Shown here in pieces: positions 9,607-18,904 of a DNA stretch of 64,000 nucleotides. Numbering within the stretch: the first letter of the stretch is position 1; the number at the start of each line of letters is the position of its first letter. The stretch comes from Rhodocyclales bacterium (GTDB lineage Bacteria; Pseudomonadota; Gammaproteobacteria; Burkholderiales; Rhodocyclaceae), in NCBI GenBank assembly GCA_028292505.1, contig JAQGMF010000003.1, positions 124,001-188,000 on the forward strand. The letters run 5' to 3'. Position numbers and translations under genes: made by a program. A model generated the notes under the pieces. The model was not told the origin of the DNA and ran no database searches. It worked only from the letters and a program-made list of their open reading frames with translations.

Positions 9607-9923
9607 AATTGCCGGTTGTCACAGGCGTCACGATCTATTTAGGCTTGATGGCATAGCGCAAGTATGTAACGCTGTATGTATATGAAATATTTTCGGCCGC
9701 GCTCCATGAGTGCTAGGAAAGCTGCTTGCCTCAGTTTTTGGAGCTAGTCAGTGGGAATCCAGCAACGATGAAAACTCTTCACTGGCATCATTATGCAGGG
9801 CGATTGCACCTTCACAACACGACGCGATGCACTGATGGCGGCAAATGTGTATCGCGGGTTACGCCTACTCCTTTTAAGCGAAAAGCCGCTCGGTTGCCGC
9901 GCGACGTTTTGATTAAAAAATAA
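9607..9923 (+). other. Intergenic stretch, probable promoter/leader of the acetylation cassette
   Basis: 317 bases with no convincing gene. A 65-codon open frame (9726-9923) ends right at the AlgI-like start, but its composition is not protein-like and it has no ribosome-binding site. The gap breaks the otherwise tight spacing, so a promoter for the 9924-14223 genes is plausible; I could not identify its elements. Confidence 0.3.
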
Positions 9924-11465
9924 ATGATTTTTACTTCGCTTGAATTCCTGATCTTTTTTCCGATAGTGGTAGCGATCTATTTCTTGCTGCCAAACCGGTT
10001 TCGCTGGGCGCATCTTCTGCTTGCCAGTTATTACTTCTATATGGCATGGAAGCCGGTCTACGCCTTGTTGTTGCTGTTTTCTACTGTCTCGTTCTATCTC
10101 GCCGCACTTGGTGTAGATCGGTACCAGGACGAGCGAAAGCGGGCGGGCATATTCTGGTTGGGTATTTCACTCAACCTTGGCATGCTATTCACGTTCAAGT
10201 ATTACAATTTTTTCGAAGCACAGGCACGCGCACTTGCTGAGAGTCGTGGTTGGCATATTCATATCGCGCCTCTGGATGTGCTGTTGCCGATGGGCATTTC
10301 ATTTTTCACCTTTCAAGGCATCAGTTATCTCGTTGACGTCTATCGGCGCGACATGCCTGCGGAGCGGCACCTGGGGTTGCTGATGCTCTACAAGGCTTTC
10401 TTCCCGCAACTCGTCGCCGGTCCCATCGAACGGGGCACGCACTTTCTCCCTCAATTGCGAAAGAATTTACTCGTTTGTAATAATTCACAGCGAATCCGTT
10501 TTGAATATGAACGCGTAGTATCAGGCTTGCGTCTTATGCTATTGGGGTTTTTTAAGAAAATTGTGTTGGCAGATAATCTCTCGCTCATTGTGCAACCCGT
10601 CTATGCGGCGCCGAATGAATACAGCGGCATCAGTGCGTTGGTGGCAACCGTGGCATTTGCGTTTCAGATTTTCTTCGATTTTTCGGCATATACCGACATT
10701 GCAAGAGGCATATCACGAGTTCTGGGTTTCGAATTGATAGAAAACTTTAAGCACCCATACTTTGCCACAAGTGTTCCGGAGTTTTGGCAGCGCTGGCATA
10801 TATCGTTGTCGAGTTGGTTTCGCGACTACGTCTATATTCCCTTGGGTGGCAATCGCGTAGTGAGGTCGCGCTGGTTCCTGAATCTTTGGATTGTGTTTCT
10901 GCTGTGTGGTTTATGGCACGGAGCGAACTGGACCTTCATTGCCTGGGGTGCCATGCACGGTTTTTATTATTTCTTAACCTACATATTTACACCACCTGCT
11001 CGATGGTTTGTCGCACATACTTTTTTGTCGAGATTTCCCGCATTGTGCAGGCTGCTGCTTGTGATGCTTACTTTTTCACTGGTGTGTTGGGCGTGGGTAA
11101 TGTTTCGTGCCGAAAACCTTACCCTCGCGTTTGCAATTTGGATAAACATTGCGCATATTCCCGTAGATATATTTGAGTATTTTAACTTGGTCGTGAGAGA
11201 AGGAGTACATTTTGCTCCGCTGAAAGCCTTTGGACTTGGTTGGCTTACTGAGCCTGCGGAAAAATTGTCGCTGATGCCAGCCTACGTATTCGGCCTTACC
11301 GTAATTTATTTAGTCATTTCTCATGAGATGCGTGAGCAAGATGACGGGGAAATATTTTCAACGTGGAGCACACCACTTAGGTGGCTCTTGTACGTGTTTT
11401 CATTGACCAGTATTTTGCTGCTTGGACGCTTTGAGGCCGCGCAGTTTATTTATTTCCAGTTCTGA
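9924..11465 (+). CDS. MBOAT O-acyltransferase, AlgI-like
   Basis: 513 residues, strongly hydrophobic with about ten or more membrane segments. AlgI/DltB-type signatures are present: an N-terminal SLEFLIFFP-like start, the QLVAGPIERG segment, the FWQRWHISLSSWFRDYVYIPLGG block and the catalytic His in LCGLWHGANWTF (about residue 332). In alginate and related acetylation systems such a protein passes an acetyl group across the inner membrane to a periplasmic SGNH protein. The next two genes (11469 and 13114) supply SGNH-like parts, so this is the membrane partner of the cassette. Family assignment is secure; the acetyl acceptor is not known. Confidence 0.92.
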   Translation: MIFTSLEFLIFFPIVVAIYFLLPNRFRWAHLLLASYYFYMAWKPVYALLLLFSTVSFYLAALGVDRYQDERKRAGIFWLGISLNLGMLFTFKYYNFFEAQARALAESRGWHIHIAPLDVLLPMGISFFTFQGISYLVDVYRRDMPAERHLGLLMLYKAFFPQLVAGPIERGTHFLPQLRKNLLVCNNSQRIRFEYERVVSGLRLMLLGFFKKIVLADNLSLIVQPVYAAPNEYSGISALVATVAFAFQIFFDFSAYTDIARGISRVLGFELIENFKHPYFATSVPEFWQRWHISLSSWFRDYVYIPLGGNRVVRSRWFLNLWIVFLLCGLWHGANWTFIAWGAMHGFYYFLTYIFTPPARWFVAHTFLSRFPALCRLLLVMLTFSLVCWAWVMFRAENLTLAFAIWINIAHIPVDIFEYFNLVVREGVHFAPLKAFGLGWLTEPAEKLSLMPAYVFGLTVIYLVISHEMREQDDGEIFSTWSTPLRWLLYVFSLTSILLLGRFEAAQFIYFQF

Positions 11466-11468
11466 CCG

Positions 11469-13070
11469 ATGCCTATAGTCGATTCAATTAAATGCCAGGA
11501 GATCAGAGATCTGCGCAAGGTTTGCACGCGCGGCTTTTTGCTATTGCTTTTTTTTGTCGCTTTGCAGTTTGTTGAGTTGTTCATTTTGCCGATTGATTTT
11601 TTTACTTTTCGGGTTTGGGAGGCTGCTTTAGCTTCTCCATATCGTTATCCGGGAATGTTTTACCCTAATATTTATGTTAAAAAAAATAAGGAGTATGGAG
11701 ATCGGTATCGCTCAGATGATCCGGCTCAGATCAAGGCACGGCCTGTAGAGTGGTTTACTGATTCTTATGGTTATCGAAACAGACCGGAAATTGAGAGACG
11801 TCCTAAGTATGACGCTGTGGTTTTAGGAGACTCTAATATTGTTGGAAGCTCTCTCGATCAAAAAGACACGCTTACAGAGGTTATGGCGGCTAGAAGTAAT
11901 AACACGGTGTATTCATATTCAATCGGCCATGACCATATCTCCCTATTTTTTAACGACAAACGAGTGTTAAAAAAATCGCCTGACCTTGTGGTGGTAGAGA
12001 GTAAGGTTGGGAATTGGAATACAAACGATAGTTATCTTTTTAATTTCAAGGAAGCGCCGGATGGGTCGCTGGAAATCATTGACCGTACCGCTGAAATTGA
12101 GCGGTACTATGCACCAAATCGCAATTTATTTTTTGAGAAAACAGAATCTCGTCTTAAAAAGCAAGCAATGTTTCATTGGCTTCAGGCAAGTTTAGCGACA
12201 TATTTTAGTATTCCATCAGCAGACAAGGCTCAACTTTTTTTCGGGAGTTCGCGCGCACCTGTCGTCGACGCCACTGGGTGGCGCCCATATGGATGGATTG
12301 TCTCAAGCGGAGCGTTCAAGCCCTTAGTAAACGGATTAGAACCAGCGCTTGCCGTTCGGGCTACTGGCCCGAATGCATATTGGCACACTGAACGTTTTAC
12401 ATCCGTTAAGCCTGATGGCAAGGTGATCGTGCGATTTCAAGCCAAGAATTCAATCACCCCGTCGCGCCATCGTATATATATTTTTGAAAATGGAAGTTAC
12501 AGATCGCTTGGTGAAATTGTTACGGGAAGCGAATGGGGTACCTTTGAAATACCTTTGGCCTCTAGTCCAGGCAGTATTCTTGAATTCCAAATAGACCAAA
12601 ACGACGATTGGCAGTGGCTGTCACTCAAGGATGTCGAGGTTATTGGTGGCGGTTATCCAGCGTCAATCAAGAAATCCCCAATCTCAATTTCAATGTTAAA
12701 TTGGCAGGGAGGGGGGGCGTGCCAAGGTGCCATCAAGAGGGTGCAGGATTGCAGAGAGTGGCCAGTAGTAAAGAACGGCTATATTCAAACCCCAACTCTC
12801 CCGCCGTCTGGCAGTGCCGGTATGCAGCTTCGTTTTGAAGCGCGCACTGACACGCCGACGCAAAATTTTTCTTCCATTTATCTATTTGAGGGCACGCAAT
12901 ATCGTAAGGTTGGCGAATATTCTTTCGACGCTCAATGGCGAGAGTATTCTTTGTTGGTCCAATCGGATATGAAGGCAACGACCAAAATACAGATTGATTT
13001 CCCCGCGTCGGTACAGAAACTTGCCATACGAAATTTCCGTGTCACGCCCGCAGACCGCTTGGATAAATAG
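11469..13070 (+). CDS. Membrane-anchored SGNH-like protein (Ser half) with tandem beta-sandwich-like modules
   Basis: 533 residues, 3 bases after the MBOAT gene. One N-terminal membrane segment (about 20-40) puts the rest in the periplasm. Residues 115-180 carry an SGNH block I (VVLGDSN, GDS at about 120-122) and a following SIGHDHISLF segment, as in the Ser-containing half of AlgX/AlgJ proteins. I see no D-x-H-W motif in this protein. Residues about 268-400 and 408-530 are two modules homologous to the C-terminus of the protein at 710-3052. Inference: this supplies the nucleophile Ser of a periplasmic O-acetyltransferase while the next gene supplies Asp and His, an arrangement I cannot match to a known family. 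Confidence 0.7.
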   Translation: MPIVDSIKCQEIRDLRKVCTRGFLLLLFFVALQFVELFILPIDFFTFRVWEAALASPYRYPGMFYPNIYVKKNKEYGDRYRSDDPAQIKARPVEWFTDSYGYRNRPEIERRPKYDAVVLGDSNIVGSSLDQKDTLTEVMAARSNNTVYSYSIGHDHISLFFNDKRVLKKSPDLVVVESKVGNWNTNDSYLFNFKEAPDGSLEIIDRTAEIERYYAPNRNLFFEKTESRLKKQAMFHWLQASLATYFSIPSADKAQLFFGSSRAPVVDATGWRPYGWIVSSGAFKPLVNGLEPALAVRATGPNAYWHTERFTSVKPDGKVIVRFQAKNSITPSRHRIYIFENGSYRSLGEIVTGSEWGTFEIPLASSPGSILEFQIDQNDDWQWLSLKDVEVIGGGYPASIKKSPISISMLNWQGGGACQGAIKRVQDCREWPVVKNGYIQTPTLPPSGSAGMQLRFEARTDTPTQNFSSIYLFEGTQYRKVGEYSFDAQWREYSLLVQSDMKATTKIQIDFPASVQKLAIRNFRVTPADRLDK

Positions 13071-13113
13071 GCGCAGGCTAATGGAAAATATATTTAATTA
13101 AGAGAAAATTAAT

Positions 13114-14223
13114 ATGTTGAAATATAGCTTCCTTTTAATCGCAACAATTTTTCTGTGCGCATGTGACAACAACAAAGCTCGACCTGCAACTAAGGAAAGT
13201 GCGGTAGCCGTAATGCCTCCAACACGCGTCGAGCCTACCGCACTGACGGCTCAAATAAATCGCTCCCCTATGTTCGAAACATCAGAGGGATGGAGTGCCG
13301 GGTACGCGAAGGCGGTAGGTCATGGCTTGGGTGTTGTGGTAGGGCCGGGGGGTGGCAATCCCAATGTATTTGCCCAGCAGTTTCTCGCTACGCCGGGCGA
13401 GTACTTCAAACTCGTCGCACGAGCAACCAGTGTTAATAAATCGAGTGCGACGGGTCGTTTTCAGATTAATTGGGTGGATTCGCAGGGCCAGTTTATTTCC
13501 GCATCTATTCAAACTTTCAAAGTTACGCCGGAGGAGAAAAAGTTTGAGCATGTGGTTTCGGCCCCCTCCCGAACGGCCACCGGTACCTTATATGTGGTTG
13601 CGGACGGTTCCGATAGCATGGTGCGCTACACCGAGATGCGATTGCTCGGTGAGATACATCGGGCTCCGGAGTTGGCAGGAAGAACGTCTACAATGGCAGA
13701 GCCGCAAGTTTTTGCCGTGAAGCCCTTATCTGAGACGCAATCTCAGCCTCTTGAGGGTGCTTCGCCAGTGGGCCCAACACTAGTAGTTTCTCCTAATCCC
13801 TTTCCGCGGCCTCCCAATCTCACGCCGCTAGACGGTTCGGGAAAAGAACTAACCCCATTAGAGAGCCAATACTATTTTTACCACGCTGCCAAAACCATGC
13901 AACGTAAGGCGAGTGAAAGAGGGATGGATTTCATCATGTACGTGATGCCTGACTACAATATTGCGCGTCTTATGCCAGCAATCACGCAACTTCGGGCGGA
14001 AGGTATTAAAGTCTTGGCCTATGAGCCAAAAGGCGATTGGACGTCAGGAGTGGATACTGATTGGTATTGGCAAAAAGCAGATTCTCATTGGTCGGAAGCC
14101 GCTGCGCGTTTAACTGCTGACGAAATATTGCGAATGTGGAAAACGCACCGAACCGAAAACCGTCCTTTTTCGCAGGTGTTGATGCAGGACTATGCGAAGG
14201 GGCTCCCGGCAGAGGTACGATGA
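13114..14223 (+). CDS. Lipoprotein: CBM-like module plus AlgJ/AlgX-type Asp-His half
   Basis: 369 residues. Lipoprotein signal with lipobox LCAC and Cys17. Residues about 45-180 are the same module as in the lipoprotein at 5210-5794. After a Pro-rich linker, residues about 245-340 match the Asp/His part of AlgJ/AlgX proteins: RGMDFIMYVMPDYN, then KADSHWSEAAARLTADEIL with Asp323 and His325. Family members normally continue to a GDS serine block after this motif, but here the frame stops about 40 residues later and no GDS block is seen. The Ser half is found in the preceding gene. Envelope location; probable partner in O-acetylation. A truncation by frameshift is the alternative, but the downstream 200 bases do not encode a recognisable GDS segment. 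Confidence 0.7.
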   Translation: MLKYSFLLIATIFLCACDNNKARPATKESAVAVMPPTRVEPTALTAQINRSPMFETSEGWSAGYAKAVGHGLGVVVGPGGGNPNVFAQQFLATPGEYFKLVARATSVNKSSATGRFQINWVDSQGQFISASIQTFKVTPEEKKFEHVVSAPSRTATGTLYVVADGSDSMVRYTEMRLLGEIHRAPELAGRTSTMAEPQVFAVKPLSETQSQPLEGASPVGPTLVVSPNPFPRPPNLTPLDGSGKELTPLESQYYFYHAAKTMQRKASERGMDFIMYVMPDYNIARLMPAITQLRAEGIKVLAYEPKGDWTSGVDTDWYWQKADSHWSEAAARLTADEILRMWKTHRTENRPFSQVLMQDYAKGLPAEVR

Positions 14224-14448
14224 CGGATCAATGTTTATCAGGCTGGATTCGTCGTTTCGCGAAGGAGAGAGTCTAGAGTCGCTGAAACCGTTAGCTCCTG
14301 GTTTCACGGGAGCGTTGGTTATTGAGTGCGGCTCTTTAAGGCTTCGACATAGTGAATTTTCGATTGTGATTTTTTGAAGGGATGACAATCATGCTTCAAG
14401 CAGCGGCCGTTGAATTATGCCATTCCCTTATTTTTGAATGCTGAATTC

Positions 14449-15318
14449 ATGATGGACGTGCGGCGTTGGCTGGTTGTTGGCGGAGACGGATTGATTGGCA
14501 AGCGACTTGTCCAAGAGGCCCAAAGCGCAGACAGAATTGTCTTGGGATCGAGTCGGCGGAATATCAACGGGCAGCCCTATGTCGATCTGAATACGGGTGA
14601 CACTGACGCGGCGCTGGCTACAGCGCCAGAGGTGGTGATTCTATGTGCTGCTGTGACGAGCATTCAGAAATGCCGGGATGAACCAGAGATGTCGACTCGC
14701 ATCAATGTGGATCAGACGGTTCGGCTTGCGGCGCAATTCTTACAGCAGGGCGCATTTGTAATTTTTCTCTCCAGCAATACCGTTTTTAATGGCAATGTTG
14801 AGAGACCGGACGAGTACGCGCCGCTTGAGCCGGTAACCGAATACGGCGCGCAGAAGGCGAAGGCCGAAGTTGCGCTGCAAGCGTTGCCAGGCGCCGAGAA
14901 GCGGCTTGCAATTGTGCGTCTCTCCAAGGTCATCGCGCCCAGTGAAGGCTTGGCTGTCAACTTTCTGCGCCACTTTCAGGCACACCAGTCTTGTCGCGCA
15001 TTTGATGATCTCAGGATGGCCCCGGTCTCCCTGCGCTATGTCGTTGATGGCCTGTTGGCCCTAGCATTCAGACGCTGTCCAGGAGTGTTTCATCTGTCGG
15101 GGCGTGACGAGCTGAGTTACGCAGAGTTCGCCCGTGCTTTGGCGCGGCGTGTCGGCGTGCCCAGCACACTGGTCGAGACCTTGTCATCGCAAGATGCCGG
15201 CGTCGAAGTGTTGTTCCGACCCCGCTTCCCTGCATTGGGCATGACTCGTACACACGAAGTATTGGGCCTGGCCCCAGAATTCCTGGAGCAGGTCATCGAC
15301 ACTTTATTTGCGACGTAA
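14449..15318 (+). CDS. RmlD-like NAD(P)-dependent sugar reductase/epimerase (short-chain dehydrogenase fold)
   Basis: 290 residues from ATG 14449 (ATG 14452 is equally possible; an upstream in-frame TTG at 14410 is unlikely). N-terminal Rossmann motif LVVGGDGLIGKRL, substrate-side SSNTVFNG, and catalytic YxxxK as YGAQK. It resembles dTDP-4-dehydrorhamnose reductase-type proteins and would reduce or epimerise a nucleotide-linked keto-sugar. A 225-base gap separates it from the previous gene; no rmlA, B or C homologue lies next to it, so calling it rhamnose synthesis would be speculative. The next gene is a C-methyltransferase-like protein, and the two may act on the same keto-sugar. Confidence 0.75.
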   Translation: MMDVRRWLVVGGDGLIGKRLVQEAQSADRIVLGSSRRNINGQPYVDLNTGDTDAALATAPEVVILCAAVTSIQKCRDEPEMSTRINVDQTVRLAAQFLQQGAFVIFLSSNTVFNGNVERPDEYAPLEPVTEYGAQKAKAEVALQALPGAEKRLAIVRLSKVIAPSEGLAVNFLRHFQAHQSCRAFDDLRMAPVSLRYVVDGLLALAFRRCPGVFHLSGRDELSYAEFARALARRVGVPSTLVETLSSQDAGVEVLFRPRFPALGMTRTHEVLGLAPEFLEQVIDTLFAT

Positions 15319-15351
15319 TGCTTTGTCTTTCCCACCCACAAATCCCATTTC

Positions 15352-16560
15352 ATGGACGTTCAACCCAGCATGCCCTCCCTACAACAAACTACCGATCATT
15401 GCCCTTGCGCAGTATGTCAATTACATGCTTTGCAAAAGGTGGGCGAGTTTGGCACGCTGCCGCGCATCACTTCAGATTGTCGTCCGTTTCCAGCAGGAGG
15501 CGAATTGTACGTTTGTGCAAGCTGCGGTGCAGTCCAAAAGCTAGCCACCCAAAGGTGGCTTGATGAGATCAGCGACATTTATTCTGCATACTCGTCCTAC
15601 TATCAGTCCGGCGGTGATGAACAGATTGTTTTTGATCGTCTATCGGGAAGGCCGAGAAGACGTAGCGATGTATTTCTCGAGAGATTGGTCGCTTCAGGCG
15701 ATTGGTCCGACAAAGGAACCGCATTGGATGTTGGCTGCGGCAACGGTGTGACCCTGTCGTCAATGAGCAGAGCTTTGTCTGGTTGGCAGCTGAATGGCTT
15801 TGAGATGGGCGACGGCGGCCTTGAACGACTGCAAGCAATTCCGGGTTTCAAGAAACTGTTTTCCGGCTCACTCGAAACAATTCAAGGCGCTTTTGATTTG
15901 GTTACGATGGTGCACTCTCTGGAGCACTTCCCGTCACCAGCGATAGCATTGACGGAGTTGCGACCTGCGGTCGGAGAAGGTCAGTTGTTCATTGAGGTCT
16001 GCAATATTGATGAAAATCCCTTTGACATATTAATTGCCGATCACCTGATGCACTTCAGTCCGGAAACGCTGTCTCACTTACTGAGACGGTGTGGTTTTGA
16101 ACCGGTTGCGGTAGCAACGGACTGGGTCCACAAGGAGATATCAGTAGTCGCGCGACCGAATGTTTTGGGGCCGCAAACGAATGAAATTGTCCCCAACATA
16201 AAGACCCGTGCCGATGAAGTTTGTCGCCGCATCCTTAAATATGTCACATGGTTGAACGAGATGATGGATGCCATCAAGAACTATGCGTCTGGTGAAAAGA
16301 TCTTTGGCGTTTTCGGCACTTCAATTGCGGCGACGTGGGTCGCCTCGCAACTTGGCGAACGCATCGCATTCTTTGTCGATGAAGATGAAAGTCGCGTAGG
16401 GAAAACACACATGGGACGCTCGATATTGCATCCGCGTGATGTGCCTTCTGGCAGCCTGGTGTACTTGGCTTTAGCCCCAACTGTTGCTAGCTTGATCGAC
16501 CAGCGTCTTGGCGTAGGAGACTTCACGCTGATTCAACCGCCGGTCATGTCTAGCGACTGA
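15352..16560 (+). CDS. Zinc-binding SAM-dependent sugar C-methyltransferase-like protein
   Basis: 402 residues. The N-terminus has paired cysteines (CPCAVC near residue 17 and CASC near 62) as in the zinc-binding domain of NovU/TylCIII-type methyltransferases. The SAM motif ALDVGCGNG is at about 124, and a C-terminal Rossmann-like domain (GVFGTSIAATWVAS, about 325) completes the three-domain layout of that family. Such enzymes methylate the carbon of a nucleotide-linked keto-sugar, giving branched sugars. It follows the RmlD-like gene by 33 bases. Its 3' end faces a minus-strand gene only 12 bases away. Domain order fits well; the exact substrate is unknown. Confidence 0.75.
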   Translation: MDVQPSMPSLQQTTDHCPCAVCQLHALQKVGEFGTLPRITSDCRPFPAGGELYVCASCGAVQKLATQRWLDEISDIYSAYSSYYQSGGDEQIVFDRLSGRPRRRSDVFLERLVASGDWSDKGTALDVGCGNGVTLSSMSRALSGWQLNGFEMGDGGLERLQAIPGFKKLFSGSLETIQGAFDLVTMVHSLEHFPSPAIALTELRPAVGEGQLFIEVCNIDENPFDILIADHLMHFSPETLSHLLRRCGFEPVAVATDWVHKEISVVARPNVLGPQTNEIVPNIKTRADEVCRRILKYVTWLNEMMDAIKNYASGEKIFGVFGTSIAATWVASQLGERIAFFVDEDESRVGKTHMGRSILHPRDVPSGSLVYLALAPTVASLIDQRLGVGDFTLIQPPVMSSD

Positions 16561-16572
16561 GTTTTGGCTCAC

Positions 16573-17808
16573 TCATGGCAACAGATCAGCATGGCGACGC
16601 AAGAAAAGGGTTCCGGTACGGGCGCTCGATCCGAAGCCGTAGTGTTGTCTATCAAATAGTTTGAGAAGACGCCGCGACAATTCGCGGTCTTCTGCCGATT
16701 CGTTGAAGCTTCCCGTCAGGCGTTCCAGCATTTCGACGACAAGTTCACGAATGTCCTCCGCTGAATTTTCTTCCACGCGTAGCCCAGCTGCTTGATATAA
16801 CGCCGAGTAACGATAGTTGGCAATGGCGGAATTCAAAATTTCGTCGAGCCGCAAATATCGGCCCACGGCGTTAGAGTAAAGCAGCTTGGGTATGCTGATG
16901 TCGTGTTCGCGAAACCAGAGTGTCGAAATTGGAATGGCATTGGCTATTGCACAGGGCACACCAAAAACGCTACCGACTAATGCAACGCCCGATGTATTGC
17001 CGAGAATGAACCGCGCTCGGGCGCATAGAACGACGTCCAGTCGAGGACTTTTGTCGACATGGTGTGCATAGTCGATGAGGCCAGGTATGTCGATCATAGG
17101 CTGCATAGTCGGATCGCCTATGCGCACTACCCAACCGCCACGTCGCGTAATTTCTGAAATGGCAGGCAAAGTGGCAGAAATACTGCCATTGCGATGTGCG
17201 TGCAGCGCCTCGTCCACCGGAGAAAAGCCACCTTCCCGTACGTGTAGGCAGATAAACCACGACCCGAGAGGCAAGCCGATACGCCGCAGTGCCGCCTCGC
17301 TCCACGCGATGTCTTCGGCAGAGAGGCTCAGCAGCGGCGGGCGGTTTCCCCAAGCGCTTTGAATGGAATAGGCGGTCTGTGCCGCCGGTGCAAGAAGGTA
17401 CTCTGAAATATCATGACGCATCAATATCCAGCGACTCATGCTGCCTAGCACGAAGCAGGATAGAGGATGCTCATAGGCCCGGATCATGGGTCTCCAGTAG
17501 TTCAGAAGATGCGGATTGGCAACGCGCGACGGTGGCGCCAACACGAAATAGCGCCGTTGAGGTAACAGGCCAAGTCGTTGTGCTTTAAGCAAGCAGTCGG
17601 GTTCAAGTGCGAGGTGCCCGATGCGGTCACAGAATACGGTTACGCGGCGAAAACCTGCGCAGTGCAAAACGACACTGAATGGCATGAGAAAAAGCCAGAG
17701 TGCCGCACTCAGTGCATGTTTGGTGACTTTGATCAGCAGTGTGGCAAGGCTGTATCTACCAATACGTCGGTATTCGAAATTGATGCGTTGCGCGAGTTCA
17801 GACCACAT
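16573..17808 (-). CDS. TIGR04372-like glycosyltransferase
   Basis: 411 residues from ATG 17808, chosen because GAGGAG lies about 10 bases upstream; the open frame itself runs to 17862. A hydrophobic N-terminal segment (about 27-50) suggests membrane association. Motifs FICLHVREGGF, RIGDPT and FILGNTSGVALV (sugar-nucleotide binding half of a GT-B-like fold) fit the TIGR04372 group found in LPS/capsule loci. It overlaps the upstream methyltransferase gene by 11 bases and forms a minus-strand operon with it and the oxidoreductase at 18846-20003. Acceptor and donor unknown. Confidence 0.65.
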   Translation of the reverse strand: MWSELAQRINFEYRRIGRYSLATLLIKVTKHALSAALWLFLMPFSVVLHCAGFRRVTVFCDRIGHLALEPDCLLKAQRLGLLPQRRYFVLAPPSRVANPHLLNYWRPMIRAYEHPLSCFVLGSMSRWILMRHDISEYLLAPAAQTAYSIQSAWGNRPPLLSLSAEDIAWSEAALRRIGLPLGSWFICLHVREGGFSPVDEALHAHRNGSISATLPAISEITRRGGWVVRIGDPTMQPMIDIPGLIDYAHHVDKSPRLDVVLCARARFILGNTSGVALVGSVFGVPCAIANAIPISTLWFREHDISIPKLLYSNAVGRYLRLDEILNSAIANYRYSALYQAAGLRVEENSAEDIRELVVEMLERLTGSFNESAEDRELSRRLLKLFDRQHYGFGSSARTGTLFLRRHADLLP

Positions 17809-18904
17809 CGACACGCTGCTCCTCTTCGCTGCGCCGCGCGATAACCAACAGATCTTCCCCATAATCGGATCTATTCAGCATGCATAACCATTCCACCCCG
17901 AGCATCAGCAGTCCAAGTAAACGCATTTGAAAAGAAAGTTCTCCAATGCGATAGTGACCGCTACGCTGCAGTGCAAGACTGCCACCGAGGGTCCAATTGG
18001 CATCGCGCAGGGTTGTAGTGCATGAAACGGAAGCGAAGCCTGCGGTTTTGCATAGGGCTAATAGTGCACTACCCGTAAAAAGATGCAGATGACGTGGTGG
18101 ATCGAGATGCAGCCAGTCTCGGCCAAACCAGCGGTGTCCCAGCGAATCGGTATTTGGCGTGAGTATTACCAACTGACCGTTGGGTTTGAGAAGTCGGCGA
18201 CACTCTTGCAGCAAGGCGTTCGGGGCATCGATGTGTTCGATGACATGACTCATGATGATGGCATCAAACGTTTCGGTCTCAAGCGCAGCCGTCTGCAACG
18301 TGTCATTGATGACTTTCAATCCATGCCGTTGTGCCGCTTCGGCGGCAGCCGGGTCTGGTTCAATGCCGGTTACCTGCCAGCCAAGCCTGTCTAACAATGC
18401 CAAGCGAGCGCCATTGCCGCAGCCGATTTCCAGTAACGTCCCACCCACCTTTGCGTCAAGCCACATCACACTTGCATCGAAGGCCGCGCGTCGATGTGGC
18501 AAGCCACTTAACAGGCGCGCAAGTATTCGATGCCAAATGGATATGCCGCTGCCCGAATAGTTGAATCGTTGTGAGAGGTATGCCTGACGGACAAGCTCGT
18601 ATCTCCTGCGTATCGCAGATATTGGTGGAAGTGGTTGGTGCGTATAGTAGTTGGCGTAGGCTGCGGATAGTTGTCCGGCGTCCGGCGCCGGATTTATGAA
18701 GCTGTGTCCGCAAGCACATCTCCACAATTGCCACTTTCCAGGAGTTCCATGAAGTCGATCAACTAGTTCATCGTAAAGAAGGTGTGCATTGCCGCCGCAC
18801 ACAGTGCAGGCAATCTTGAAGGTTGATCCGCTTGCGCGCGTCGGCTCAGGGGACCGATACACTTGGCAGTCCCAGTTCGATACATACCTGATCGGCGATG
18901 GCAA
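17798..18904 (-). CDS. Class I SAM-dependent methyltransferase with N-terminal zinc-ribbon-like motif
   Basis: 368 residues as drawn from 18904, which overlaps the upstream gene by 59 bases; a GTG at 18862 would reduce this to 17 and may be the true start. Cysteine pairs CTVC and CACG near the N-terminus look like a small zinc-binding element. SAM motifs are clear: LLEIGCGNG, then GIEPD, and SHVIEH. This type is common in polysaccharide loci, where it probably methylates a sugar hydroxyl. The role in this glycan is inferred from position only. Confidence 0.7.
   Translation of the reverse strand: MPSPIRYVSNWDCQVYRSPEPTRASGSTFKIACTVCGGNAHLLYDELVDRLHGTPGKWQLWRCACGHSFINPAPDAGQLSAAYANYYTHQPLPPISAIRRRYELVRQAYLSQRFNYSGSGISIWHRILARLLSGLPHRRAAFDASVMWLDAKVGGTLLEIGCGNGARLALLDRLGWQVTGIEPDPAAAEAAQRHGLKVINDTLQTAALETETFDAIIMSHVIEHIDAPNALLQECRRLLKPNGQLVILTPNTDSLGHRWFGRDWLHLDPPRHLHLFTGSALLALCKTAGFASVSCTTTLRDANWTLGGSLALQRSGHYRIGELSFQMRLLGLLMLGVEWLCMLNRSDYGEDLLVIARRSEEEQRVDVV

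Noticed and set aside
14224-14377. Plus-strand frame overlapping the end of the 13114 gene as a possible missing SGNH Ser half after a frameshift
   Set aside because: The translated segment has no GDS block or other SGNH feature and is too short to complete the domain.
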